The translations under genes and the position numbers were made by a program. From the NCBI GenBank assembly GCA_003024985.2, contig PXIH01S0133872.1: DNA of 10,179 bases, one strand, 5' to 3'. The stretch is from Euperipatoides rowelli (Eukaryota; Onychophora; Udeonychophora; Euonychophora; Peripatopsidae). A model generated the notes under the pieces. The model was not told where the DNA came from. It did not search any database and was given only the letters and a program-made list of their open reading frames with translations. Below, piece by piece: positions 1 through 7,621 of this stretch. Within the stretch, counting starts at the first letter, position 1. Every line of letters starts with the position of its first letter.

Positions 1-153
1 CAAATAAAGTAGTGAAGCTAGTTAAAGTGTAGGTCTGTAGATATTTTAGTGTGGTTAGGGGAGTTTATTAAGGCTGTTTGGTATTTTAATGAATTGTTGA
101 TGTTTTTTTTTTTTAAATTAAAATCTACAAGATTCAATAGCCTATAGGCTAAT
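1..153. other. AT-rich non-coding flank with a 14-bp palindrome
   Basis: No coding signal is visible. The stretch has poly-T and poly-A runs near 103-114 and 152-163. A perfect 14-bp palindrome (TAGCCTATAGGCTA) lies at 138-151, just upstream of the dispersed repeat copy at 154-238. Its right half followed by CTAATAA recurs at 8413-8427, so it may belong to a repeat family rather than to unique host sequence. Confidence 0.5.
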
Positions 154-238
154 AAAAAAAAAAGATTAAAACTAGGGACAACCTTGCTGGACTATAGTCT
201 GTTGTTGTCCGTCATATTTGTATTTGTATTTGTATAAC
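154..238 (+). repeat. dispersed short repeat with stem-loop, copy 1
   Basis: This ~85-bp unit has a poly-A lead, then GATTAAAACTAGGGACAACC, then CTGGACTATAGTCTGTTGTTGTCC, and a tail of TTTGTA repeats. It matches 5460-5547 closely over its whole length and 5362-5403 over its 3' half. GGACAAC near 176-182 pairs with GTTGTCC near 203-209, and GACTATAGTC at the centre is itself a perfect palindrome, so each full copy can fold into a stem-loop with an asymmetric internal loop. There is no tRNA promoter box or target duplication that I can see, so class is unknown: it could be a miniature inverted-repeat element or a short retroelement with a TTTGTA tail. Confidence 0.75.
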
Positions 239-595
239 CTATTACTACTGGACAGATTGTGTGGAAACTATACAGGAACACAGAATACAATCTAAATGGC
301 ATAAAATAAAGTGACTATCATAAACTAGTTAAAAATCATATTTAGTTATGTTATTCTATGTTTTTTAATATATTAACGGTATTTCTTTTGAAAAATTGTC
401 AACCAAATGAATTCTTTAAAAGCGATGTTTTTATTATAATGCTATAAATGATTTTCTAATCTAAGAAACATTATGCCTTATTATTAAAAAAATCTGTGAG
501 TGCCACAGAAAAATTATGGTCAGATTTAAATTCAGCACCTCAAAATTTATAAAAAATGATATATCTCGTACAAAAATTTTTTTTGAAGTTAAATT
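239..595. other. AT-rich intergenic stretch
   Basis: The stretch is dense in A/T runs and stop codons in all frames. I find no gene, inverted terminal repeat or tandem array in it. The pseudogene downstream may once have extended into its 3' part, but stops immediately precede 596 in the matching frame. Confidence 0.4.
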
Positions 596-1231
596 TTGTT
601 CAGTGAAATTAAGACAACCAGGTGCATCAATATTCATGAAATTGCTGCAAAGTTAAGTGATGCAATGAAGAACTCTCTTCTTGGTTTCCATTGTATCACT
701 GATTGTGATATGGTTAGTCAGTTCCTCGGGATTGAAAAAAAAAACAGCATGGAAGGTATTAACAAAGCAACCAGAGTTAAAATACAGAGGTTTCACCAAC
801 AATGTGTGTCTTGATAACATACAACACTTTGTTCATAAACTCTATCACTTTTCCTCTACAGTGACCACTGTATATAAATTGTGGGTACAGCTCTTTCTAC
901 AAGGAAAACCGCTAAACAAGCTGCCTTTAAAAAGTGATACTTTGGAGCTACATGTTAAATGTGCTATCAAGCCTTGATTTGGGCTACGGCAAAGGAAAGT
1001 GAACCTATGCCTACCACTTCTAGAAGATGATACAATGAAACCAATCTAGAGGACAAAAAGCTCTTTGCCTAAAGAACACCTAAAAATTTCATCATGCAAA
1101 TGTTTCAAGAAATTCTGTGATGCTTTGTGCTATGTAAAATTGCCCAGATTCTATGCATTCCAGCATGCTCATGTTTTTGTAAGGTGTGTTTAAATCCATT
1201 TAAGAAAACCTATGAAGAAAAATCCAAGTGA
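596..1231 (+). pseudogene. decayed transposon-associated CXC-domain protein fragment
   Basis: Pieces of one protein can be followed through several frames. Frame 2 from 596 gives a TRCINIHEIAAKL-like stretch and GFHCITDCDMVSQF at 683-724. A run of ten A bases at 735-744 shifts the reading to frame 3, giving KKKTAWKVL and then a LELHVKCA-type segment to about 955. Frame 2 resumes near 962 with YQALIWATAKE. Further on, frame 3 at 1095 gives SCKCFKKFC, and frame 2 from 1133 gives CKIAQILCIPACSCFCKVC up to a stop at 1229-1231. From memory, the GxHxxTGCDxxSxF, KxAW, FxxLY, LExHVxRAxYQxxIW order followed by a C-terminal CxC cysteine cluster matches a widespread uncharacterised animal family linked to mobile DNA, with a tesmin/TSO1-like CXC end. 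At least three frameshifts plus stops between 1028 and 1065 show it is dead. The conserved TGCD is TDCD here. The 5' end of the gene is missing. Confidence 0.65.
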
Positions 1232-1284
1232 TGAGGAATATTTTAATTACTAAAATGTTTAAGTGAATTCTAGGTCCCGTAAAA

Positions 1285-1600
1285 CAAAGGAATCAACACC
1301 AAATTAGCTTATATTGCAGCCGTATAACATTTTAGCTATTAGATGTCTTTATTGGCCGCCATTTGAAAAATCTCTTGCTGTAAGCATCTGACACTAATTT
1401 CATGTTTTTTGGGCTATAAGAATCAACACTAAACTTGAATTTATAGGCCAACGTAAATATTTTAAGATTTTGTGTTACCATTGTGACCGCCATCTTGGAT
1501 TTCTGGTCACGCCAAGAAAATCAGCACTGGCAAACGCACTTTTCACTTTAAGGAGGTCATAAGGAACATAAAAAAAATGGTTGCCACTTGTAGCCATAAA
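1285..1600 (+). repeat. diverged ~130-bp tandem units with CCGCCAT core
   Basis: AATCAACAC occurs at 1291 and 1421, and a related ATCAGCAC at 1519. GGCCGCCATTTGAAAAATC near 1354 and GACCGCCATCTTGGATTTC near 1485 sit at the same offset in the first two units, giving a period of 130-131 bp. A weaker third unit ends near TGGTTGCCAC at about 1578-1587. The units are A/T-rich apart from the core. They begin within 60 bp of the CXC pseudogene's final stop. I infer that they may be the 3' non-coding part of the same mobile element, but no terminal repeat was found to prove that. Confidence 0.5.
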
Positions 1601-1924
1601 AAGCCTACGAAGTGACAACTTAGGACCTGTTTTTTAGACTACTACTTTGAGTCTTTGACTGAAAATAAACAATTATGACTTAATTAGATAACACTCCAAA
1701 ATTTTACATTTAGGCCACTGTTACACAAAACTCTTAAATGAAACTTGAGCAGCTTCCAATGGGGGTACTGTATGTTAAACAAGTAAAACTGAGACTCACT
1801 GCGACAATCTGGCTTGCAAGGAGAAGTGTCTTAACTCACAGCAATGTATTTGCAATTAAATCTTAATTCAATAAGACAGTGTTATTTAGGGTGTTTTGTC
1901 TCAGCAACTTTCAGTATGTACAGT
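1601..1924. other. unassigned non-coding stretch
   Basis: No open frame of note, no inverted repeat and no tandem array could be recognised. Base composition is slightly less A/T-biased around 1790-1830 than in the flanks, without an identifiable cause. Confidence 0.35.
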
Positions 1925-2095
1925 GTATATGTGTGTGTGTGTGCAGAGCCTGCGTGACTAATAATAGGTGTTGCCGGGTTGAAGCCTTTATCAGCCAGTG
2001 GAGAGGGGGGAGGAAGGTCCAGTGTACTGTATAAATAGTATAATGTATATATATATGTGTACATATATACATTTATACGTATATGATATACAGTA
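1925..2095. repeat. microsatellite area: (GT)n, GC-rich patch and (TA)n
   Basis: TGTGTGTGTGTG lies near 1930-1942. An AT/GT-alternating tract (TATATATATATGTGTACATATATAC and on) covers about 2044-2092. Between them, about 1944-2030 is a GC-richer patch with a GAGAGGGGGGAGG purine run near 2001-2014. A minus-strand open frame at 1882-2106 crosses this area, but it is mostly translated microsatellite (runs of THTYT and YMYTYIYT) and is not considered a gene. Confidence 0.75.
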
Positions 2096-2480
2096 TTTTG
2101 AAACAATTAATTAAAATAGGAAAAAGTTCAAACAGAAAATTAAATTTGTCTTCCTTTGTGCATACTAAGCATTATTTAAATTTGCTTTTAAATTTGTTGT
2201 ATTTGTATTTGTGGTTTTTTTTTTGATAAAGTGTTTTTCTGAAAGGGAGAACAGAACCCTTAGGCTATAGAAAAAAAAAATTGTTCCCAATCCAGAAAGT
2301 TATTAGTTCTATTTGCCTACTGTTCTCCAAGAACACGTTAATAAGTCGTAATATCCATGGAAATTCTTTACACCATGATGTGTTAAAATGTCTTTTAAAA
2401 CCGCCATGTGACTTTGACTTTGGCATAAAATATTCAGTCTCGGAGTTGGTCTGCCTTTCATAACTATATCATACTCGTAC
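2096..2480. other. AT-rich stretch without gene
   Basis: Poly-A/T runs dominate. A TTGTATTTGTATTTGTGG tract near 2197-2213 resembles the tail of the dispersed repeat seen at 154-238 and 5358-5547 but lacks its GGACAAC...GTTGTCC body. Short open frames here show no recognisable domain. Confidence 0.35.
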
Positions 2481-2712
2481 TGTTTCTGTGTTCTGTCCAG
2501 TCCGAGGAGTTCGAGAGATTCACATTTTTGCCGTTTTTAAAACTGGAAACAGGGTAGCGGTTAATCAAAGTAAAAGTCTTAGTATACAGTACATGTCAAT
2601 GGTAGTTCTGAGATCCAGAGTTCCAGACGCTAGTCTTTCTATGTTAGACTGTTCACGAGCAGTGCCTCGGGCAATGACGGATAAAATTGGCATAAAGATG
2701 CATTTGAAATAA
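2481..2712 (+). other. unidentified GC-richer patch with a 74-codon open frame
   Basis: An uninterrupted plus frame runs from 2488 to a TAA at 2710-2712, starting from a non-ATG codon. The predicted peptide is basic and mixed, with no motif, signal peptide or membrane segment that I recognise. The patch is clearly less A/T-biased than its flanks, which could mean an old exon or transposon fragment, or could be chance. No splice-site pair stands out. I do not assign a function. Confidence 0.2.
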
Positions 2713-2969
2713 AGTTGGAATCATACATCTGTTCAATTTCTCAGAGCTATCTTCATAAATAGCCAAGAGATTGTTGATAAATATAAAAATAATATGAATA
2801 ATGAATTAACATTATTTATTTCTAGTGCTTTCATATAAACAAAACATTGCACTAGAATGAGTGGTTGAAGAGTAGCAAATCTTAACAATATACAAACTTT
2901 TCTACTCTTTTATTATATACAGTAGTGAATAAACATAATATGGTGGCATACAATATAGGCTATATAATA
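2713..2969. other. AT-rich flank of the hAT-like element
   Basis: This is A/T-rich sequence without genes. It ends in TATAGGCTATATAATATACCCTAT, whose last eight bases (2970-2977) form the proposed target duplication of the following element. Confidence 0.4.
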
Positions 2970-3108
2970 TACCCTATCAGCGGCGGAGTTAGCATCCCCA
3001 AGATGTGGGTGCAAAAAGTAACTGGGGGGGGGGGGGTTCACCCCTAGGAAAAAAAGGTTTTTATGATTTTGGTGTATTGTTATAATAAAATTCACATTGG
3101 AGAGTATT

Positions 3109-3221
3109 AATAAAACACACGGAAAAGGTGTTCCCATATCACTTTTTGTTTCAATAAAATTTGAAACAAATTTTATTGAAACAAAAAGTGATATGGGAAC
3201 ACCTTTTCCGTGTGTTTTATT
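3109..3221. repeat. perfect 55-bp inverted repeat with 3-nt loop
   Basis: Arm 3109-3163 is the exact reverse complement of arm 3167-3221, and only AAA (3164-3166) separates them. Pairing stops abruptly at both outer ends (3108/3222 mismatch). In single-stranded DNA or RNA this would make an uninterrupted 55-bp duplex. The minus-strand open frame at 2913-3251 is only a by-product of reading through the palindrome. Absence of any mismatch implies recent formation, gene-conversion-like maintenance, or an assembly fold-back artefact. Confidence 0.97.
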
Positions 3222-3490
3222 TTTAATGTATTTTTCAAATATTTGGAACATATAGGCTACAATAGTTTGGCTTAGACAGCTTAGGCCTATTCTATTATAA
3301 AAGTTTTATTTTAAAATTATTAATCATTAGAACATTATTGGTCTAAACTTAAGTTTTGAAATGGGGAATTCAGGAGAAATATCTCATTAATGAAGATGTC
3401 GCCAAACTACCATCTATCAAAACAAAATTGATCTTCCAAATTATTGTCAAAATTTTATAGGAATAAAACTATATTTTTTAATTATATAAC

Positions 3491-3567
3491 ACAATCGTTT
3501 TAAATTGGAAATATTGATATATGACAGGCCCTGTCATATACCAATATTTCCAATTTAAAATGATTGT
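3491..3567. repeat. near-perfect 38-bp inverted repeat with 1-nt loop
   Basis: Arms 3491-3528 and 3530-3567 pair with a single C (3529) between them. Two positions differ: one is a G-T wobble near the base and one an A-C mismatch in the upper arm. The centre reads GACAGGCCCTGTC. It lies 270 bp from the 55-bp palindrome inside the same element. The two mismatches suggest it is older than its neighbour. Confidence 0.95.
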
Positions 3568-4272
3568 CAAACAGGGCTACATCCTGTTTTAGCTTACCTT
3601 AGCTGGGGAAAAAAAGGATGAAAATTTGCTTTGTCACTTCATTTTGAAAAAACACGTGGGGAGTGGCGACTCATGGATTGTAGGATGCAGTTTTTTTTTT
3701 TTGTTTTTTATTTATCGTTCCGAAGAAAATATATGTTGGCATTAAAGAGAAAAATGTGATTTCAATGAGAATTTAGAAACCTGTTTAAACAAAATAAGAT
3801 TGAAGTCTTGAAGATACTGATATTCTTTACGCAAAATACCAAATAAATATTTAATAAGCTAGTGAGCTGGTTGCCTATTTCATTTTCTGCTCGGAAAGTG
3901 TTGATAACCATTGTGGATAGTTTATAGGATATTATTGTGTAACTGTATATCTTTGTCTAATAGTTATTGTTCCTTAATTTAGTAAATATTTGTCATGGTT
4001 CACTTTGTACTTTTACATATAATTAAATTTTTTATATTTGAAAACGTAAAATCAGTATTTTTGTATGAAAAATATGTGGGTGCATAGACCCACACATATT
4101 TATTTGTGGGGGCAGATGCTCATTGCACCCATGCTTCCACTGTAGCCTACTGCTAGCAGAATTTTTCCGTTAGAATGTTTGTATTATATAATATTTAATC
4201 ACAGGCACTCTTATCCTAATTTTGCAAAGACAGCATTACATAAATTACCCTGTATGCTTTAATGTTAATTTT

Positions 4273-4307
4273 AAAAAGTAAAAACAAAAAGTAAAAACAA
4301 AAAGTAA
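4273..4307 (+). repeat. 13-bp tandem repeat, 2.7 copies
   Basis: The unit AAAAAGTAAAAAC occurs at 4273-4285 and 4286-4298, followed by a partial third copy AAAAAGTAA at 4299-4307. The copies are identical, as in a young replication-slippage minisatellite. Confidence 0.9.
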
Positions 4308-4399
4308 TTACCATATTATTTTAATTATGTAATCTTTTTAACATAGGCCTACTAAGTGATTTTTTTTATTCAAGATATGTGCTTTATTAATCTTCTAAT

Positions 4400-4486
4400 T
4401 CTGAGCCAGAGTGGATAGAGCAAATTAACTTTAACTCAAATTATCTCAAAACAATGTCTTATGGACTTGATCCACTTTAGTTCTGA
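4400..4486. repeat. eroded 87-bp hairpin-ended segment or tRNA-like remnant
   Basis: TCTGAGCCAGAGTGGAT (4400-4416) and the reverse complement of 4470-4486 agree at 13 of 17 positions, including seven in a row (AGTGGAT). Three of the four differences are transitions, as expected for an old inverted repeat. The left arm also resembles a tRNA A box (GAGCCAGAGTGGATAGAGC), and GGACTTGATCC at 4463-4473 is a poor B-box candidate. A small miniature inverted-repeat element and a degenerate tRNA-derived SINE are both possible. Confidence 0.35.
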
Positions 4487-5259
4487 ACGCAACNACTCAC
4501 ATGCTGTTATTAAGTAAAAATTGAAAAAAAAAATAGATAGTCCTTGTTTATTATATTGCTGAAAAAATAAAGGTCCCGATATTGAGTACTGTCAGAAAAA
4601 TAGCACTGCATATACACTTTATTTTAATATTAACAAATCGTAGATAAAATTGACACAAAAATAAATTTGGTATTTTATATGAAAATTTATCATATTTATT
4701 TTCAGATTTAATTAACTTGGTAATTTCTATTTAGACATGTTTAAATTTTTAACACAATAATGGATTTTAAACCTTTTAACATTATCATAACTGCATAGCT
4801 TAAATGATTGCTTAAAAAATTGACATCTAATGATGTGATCCAACAGGTTTTAAATCAGACATTAATTAAATTATTTAATGAACCCAGACGTAGGAATGAT
4901 ACTGTTAATAAACAGTAAAAGTCTTCTATTTAGAATTTAAAAAAAATAAATTAAAGTTTAAAAAGAATTATCATCTATGATTAAATTGTCTTAAAATAAT
5001 AAAATTTATTGGACATTTTTAGTTTTTTTTATTCTTAATCCACTTGAGAACAATTTTATTTTTAAAGCTATCGCCTGCTGAATTATTAACTAGAAAAACA
5101 AAACAAGAAACAATGGACATAAGCTTTTAATAAAAATTATATTTAAAAAATGCAATTAAATTGCTACGAACAGCTCCACAACTGAATTAAAAAGAAATCA
5201 ATATACTGTATCATTAGATTATGTAGCCGACCAGTGAATACTCTGGGATTTTATTAATT

Positions 5260-5318
5260 TTCGCTACTCCATTCGCCAAATATAACATTCTTTCGCCAAA
5301 CTTTAAATTTTTTCGCCA
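5260..5318 (+). repeat. TTCGCC(A) motif array on a 20-bp period
   Basis: TTCGC occurs at 5260, and TTCGCCA occurs at 5272, 5292 and 5312, so the last three are spaced exactly 20 bp apart, about two helical turns. The intervening sequence is A/T-rich and not conserved. It may be a subterminal transposase-binding array of an unidentified element; no matching terminal repeats were found. Confidence 0.55.
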
Positions 5319-5357
5319 TAGAAATAAATGTTTTCAGTTAAACAATATGTAAGCCTG

Positions 5358-5406
5358 AAANACTATAAAAGTCTGTTGTTGTCCGTCATATTTGTATTTG
5401 TATTTA
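5358..5406 (+). repeat. dispersed short repeat, copy 2 (3' half)
   Basis: ACTATAAAAGTCTG followed by TTGTTGTCCGTCATATTTG and the TTTGTA tail matches the 3' half of the repeat at 154-238. The 5' arm (GGACAAC...GGAC) is missing, so this copy cannot form the stem. An ambiguous base sits at 5361, at the breakpoint of the similarity. It is in direct orientation and about 55 bp from copy 3. Confidence 0.8.
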
Positions 5407-5459
5407 GTCACATTGAAATCTTGGGAAAAAACGGCCACCTTTTAAGTTATAAAATATAT

Positions 5460-5547
5460 TAAAAAAAAATAGATTAGGACTAGGGACAACCTCGCTGGAC
5501 TATAATAGTCTGTTGTTGTCCGACATATTTGTATTTGTATGTATAAC
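5460..5547 (+). repeat. dispersed short repeat with stem-loop, copy 3
   Basis: This is the full-length partner of 154-238, sharing the poly-A lead, ACTAGGGACAACC, the TCGCTGGACTAT core, GTCTGTTGTTGTCC and the TTTGTA-type tail. It differs by an AAT insertion in the centre. The insertion leaves the palindrome intact as GACTAT-A-ATAGTC, so the fold is kept. The shared length of over 80 bp in copies 5 kb apart marks a genuine interspersed family. Confidence 0.8.
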
Positions 5548-6382
5548 GCATATTGTCAAAGTGTACATGTGCACATTTGTCCATTATTTAAACCTTCGTT
5601 CGTGTGCCTACACTTACATAGGCACATATATGTTGACATGATTTTTGTTTAATTAATGAAAAAAATGTAACATTGATTTATATACAGTGATTCAAACTAG
5701 GGATAAAACAATTATTCGGTTAGTATTTGGATTTCAGCATATTCGGCTGGGTTTCATAGTATTCAGTATTCAGCCGTTTATGATCTGTATTCAGCCGAAT
5801 ATTAGTCATCTCTCTGAATATATTAAACAAGTGGGGAAGGGAGTTTTTCCTTAAATAAATGTTAGAAAATAATGTGAAGCCCTGTAGTATTATAGAAAAT
5901 CAAATTCCAACAGTTAGCGTACTTTGATGAATGCATCGGGAGGAAGGCACGCTAGCATTTTTTTTATTATATTGTGTCCTGGAATTTACAAATTTATTAC
6001 AAAACTGCCATAGTATTTTTATTTTATTTTTTATCTTCAACTAATATTTTGAATAGAATAGCAATCTATTCACTATTATTATTTTATGAGAACTTCTAAG
6101 CAGCACAGCACACATGTTCATTCTTGATTGCTTCAAGAATGTGGCCTTATTGTGTGAGGAGAAATGGCATAGCTTAAAATCAAACATCTTTAAAGTTTGT
6201 CAATATGTTGTTTTGACAAACAAAATAAATAGGATAGATATTCGGCCGAATATTCGCTATTCGACCTTTGTTAATTGCCGGATATTTGGTATCCAGTATT
6301 CGGCCAAAATGAATATTCGTTTCATCGCTAATTCAAACACGTGCAATTAATGTACCTTCTTTGAAATTTGCTACATATAAAA

Positions 6383-7621
6383 ATGGCATTATGATCTCCA
6401 GTGTGGAAATATTTCATCAAAGTTGAGGGCAAACCTAATATTGTTAAGTGTAATTTGTGTGATAAAGTTATTCTTGCCAGTAGTAGCATGATTAATCATT
6501 TACGAAATGTGCATAAAAAAAATTATCTGGAAACAATAGCAGTAAACAGCCATGTCTGTCAGAATTTGAAGTAACGACTTCGATGCCTTGTAACATTAGC
6601 ACCAAGTAAAATAAATGAATTAATCACTGACATTATTGCCAAGTATAATTTGATTTTCACTATGATTGAACGAAAGACTTTCCGAAATTTATGAATTATA
6701 TAGAATCATATTACAATTCAATTTGTGCTCAGACTAAGTCAATTTGTAAAAAAATAAAGCCATTATTATTAAGGATAAATTGAAGGAAAAAATAAACACC
6801 TGGTCAGTTATTTCCGTGACTACTGATGCATGGACTTCAGTAGCCAGTGATTCTTTCTTATCGGTTAAATCATCTGCCTTAAATTCAAACTGGGAACTGA
6901 TAGCTTACGTTTATCAACTGTATACCTAATTGACAGACATTCAACGGAATATTTGACTTTAGAAATTGAAACAGTTATAAATAATTGGGATTTTAAATCA
7001 ACAATTATTGCTGTTGTGCACAATAATGCGGAAAACATTTTGAATATTGTAGTGAAAATTTATCAAACATATGAAGACGTAGTCTGTGCAGCTATTAACT
7101 TCATTTAGCTGAACCACTGCGCTGGGAATGAAACACAAGTTACTATCATCTGCTTGGTAGAATAGTTAATTTCTACCAATTAGCGGGACATTTCAGCCAC
7201 AGTGTACTACCTACTCAAGAGTTACAAAAACATATAAAAGATATTGTTTCAGATTCTAAGGCTCTTACATTGGTGAAATATTACTGAACACGATGGCACT
7301 CAATCTGCGATATATTTGAACATGCGCACCATTTGATATGGTCAATCATTGCAGTCCCATCCAACACAAGGGTCACAAAGAAATCTGATGCACATTGGAG
7401 TATTATATCAGCACCATTGGCTAAAGAATGGCGTGAAAATAAAAATGATTCCAGATATTGGCTCTTTCAGCAAGAAAATACTTGCTGAAAGAGCCAGTCG
7501 GAAAGAGTTTTTTTCTGCCTATGGCAATATTATCACTAAAAAAAGATTGCAACTTAGTGCAGAAGTATCCAAAACACTTTTGTTTGTACATCAAAATGTA
7601 AAATACTTTATGAATGAGTAG
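6383..7621 (+). pseudogene. hAT transposase pseudogene (BED finger, DDE core, hATC)
   Basis: From ATG 6383, a BED zinc finger follows an early TGA (6392): SPVWKYF, then CNLC and HLRNVH, giving the C-x2-C and H-x4-H ligands. Stops at 6572 and 6692 interrupt the frame. Fragments then continue as NELITDIIAKYN...FRNL in frame 2, MNYIESYYN in frame 1, and ISVTTDAWTSV in frame 3, where the Asp at 6825 is the first catalytic residue of the RNase-H-like fold. STVYLIDRHSTE and AVVHNNAEN follow in frame 2. The usual second-Asp block TDNA reads HNNA, so that residue is lost. Frame 1 carries VNFYQLAGHFSHS and, after a TGA at 7285, TRWHS. Soon after comes PLAKEWRENKNDSRYW, then in frame 2 FFSAYGNIITKKRLQL and VHQNVKYF, the hATC dimerisation domain, ending at TAG 7619. 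The distance from TRWHS to hATC is far shorter than normal, so an internal deletion is also likely. It is certainly inactive. Confidence 0.9.
7459..7496. repeat. perfect 16-bp inverted repeat with 6-nt loop in transposase remnant
   Basis: TGGCTCTTTCAGCAAG (7459-7474) and CTTGCTGAAAGAGCCA (7481-7496) are exact reverse complements around AAAATA. The structure lies at the start of the hATC domain, just where the reading moves from frame 1 to frame 2. The expected SER-type residues before FSAYGN are altered here (ASRKEF). Confidence 0.95.

Larger units (their letters stand above)
2978..4142. mobile_element. probable non-autonomous hAT-type element (1165 bp)
   Basis: The left end begins CAGCGGCGGAGTTAGCAT and soon has GTGGGTGCAA. 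Read on the minus strand, the right end begins CAGTGGAAGCATGGGTGCAA. These share CAGYGG, AGCAT and GGGTGCAA in the same order with a gap, as inverted termini of hAT elements often do. The flanking eight bases TACCCTAT (2970-2977) and TAGCCTAC (4143-4150) agree at six of eight positions, which fits a decayed 8-bp hAT target duplication. A G run lies at about 3024-3036. No transposase is present. Inside are a 55-bp perfect inverted repeat, a 38-bp near-perfect one, and a small right-subterminal hairpin at 4072-4099 (ATATGTGGGT against ACCCACACATAT). The exact ends are my inference; the family could differ if the target duplication is chance. Confidence 0.6.
4151..5220. other. long AT-rich gene-free stretch
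   Basis: There are frequent stops in all six frames and many poly-A/T runs. The ambiguous base is at 4494. The only structures I can support are the 13-bp tandem repeat at 4273-4307 and the eroded hairpin at 4400-4486, listed separately. The rest (4490-5220) holds nothing that I recognise. Confidence 0.45.

Noticed and set aside
1882-2106. 74-codon minus-strand open frame
   Set aside because: Most of it is translated (GT)n and (TA)n microsatellite.
2281-2463. 60-codon plus-strand open frame
   Set aside because: There is no motif or ATG start, and its length is expected by chance.
3025-3036. G run as a quadruplex regulatory site
   Set aside because: It is a single homopolymer without promoter or transcript context; a regulatory role cannot be supported from sequence alone.
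2913-3251. 112-codon minus-strand open frame
   Set aside because: It reads through the perfect palindrome and the G run; the translation repeats itself in mirror fashion and has no domain.
5602-5627. Stem-loop TGTGCCTA / TAGGCACA with 8-nt loop
   Set aside because: Eight-base arms are within chance for this length of sequence, and no repeat or gene is associated with it.
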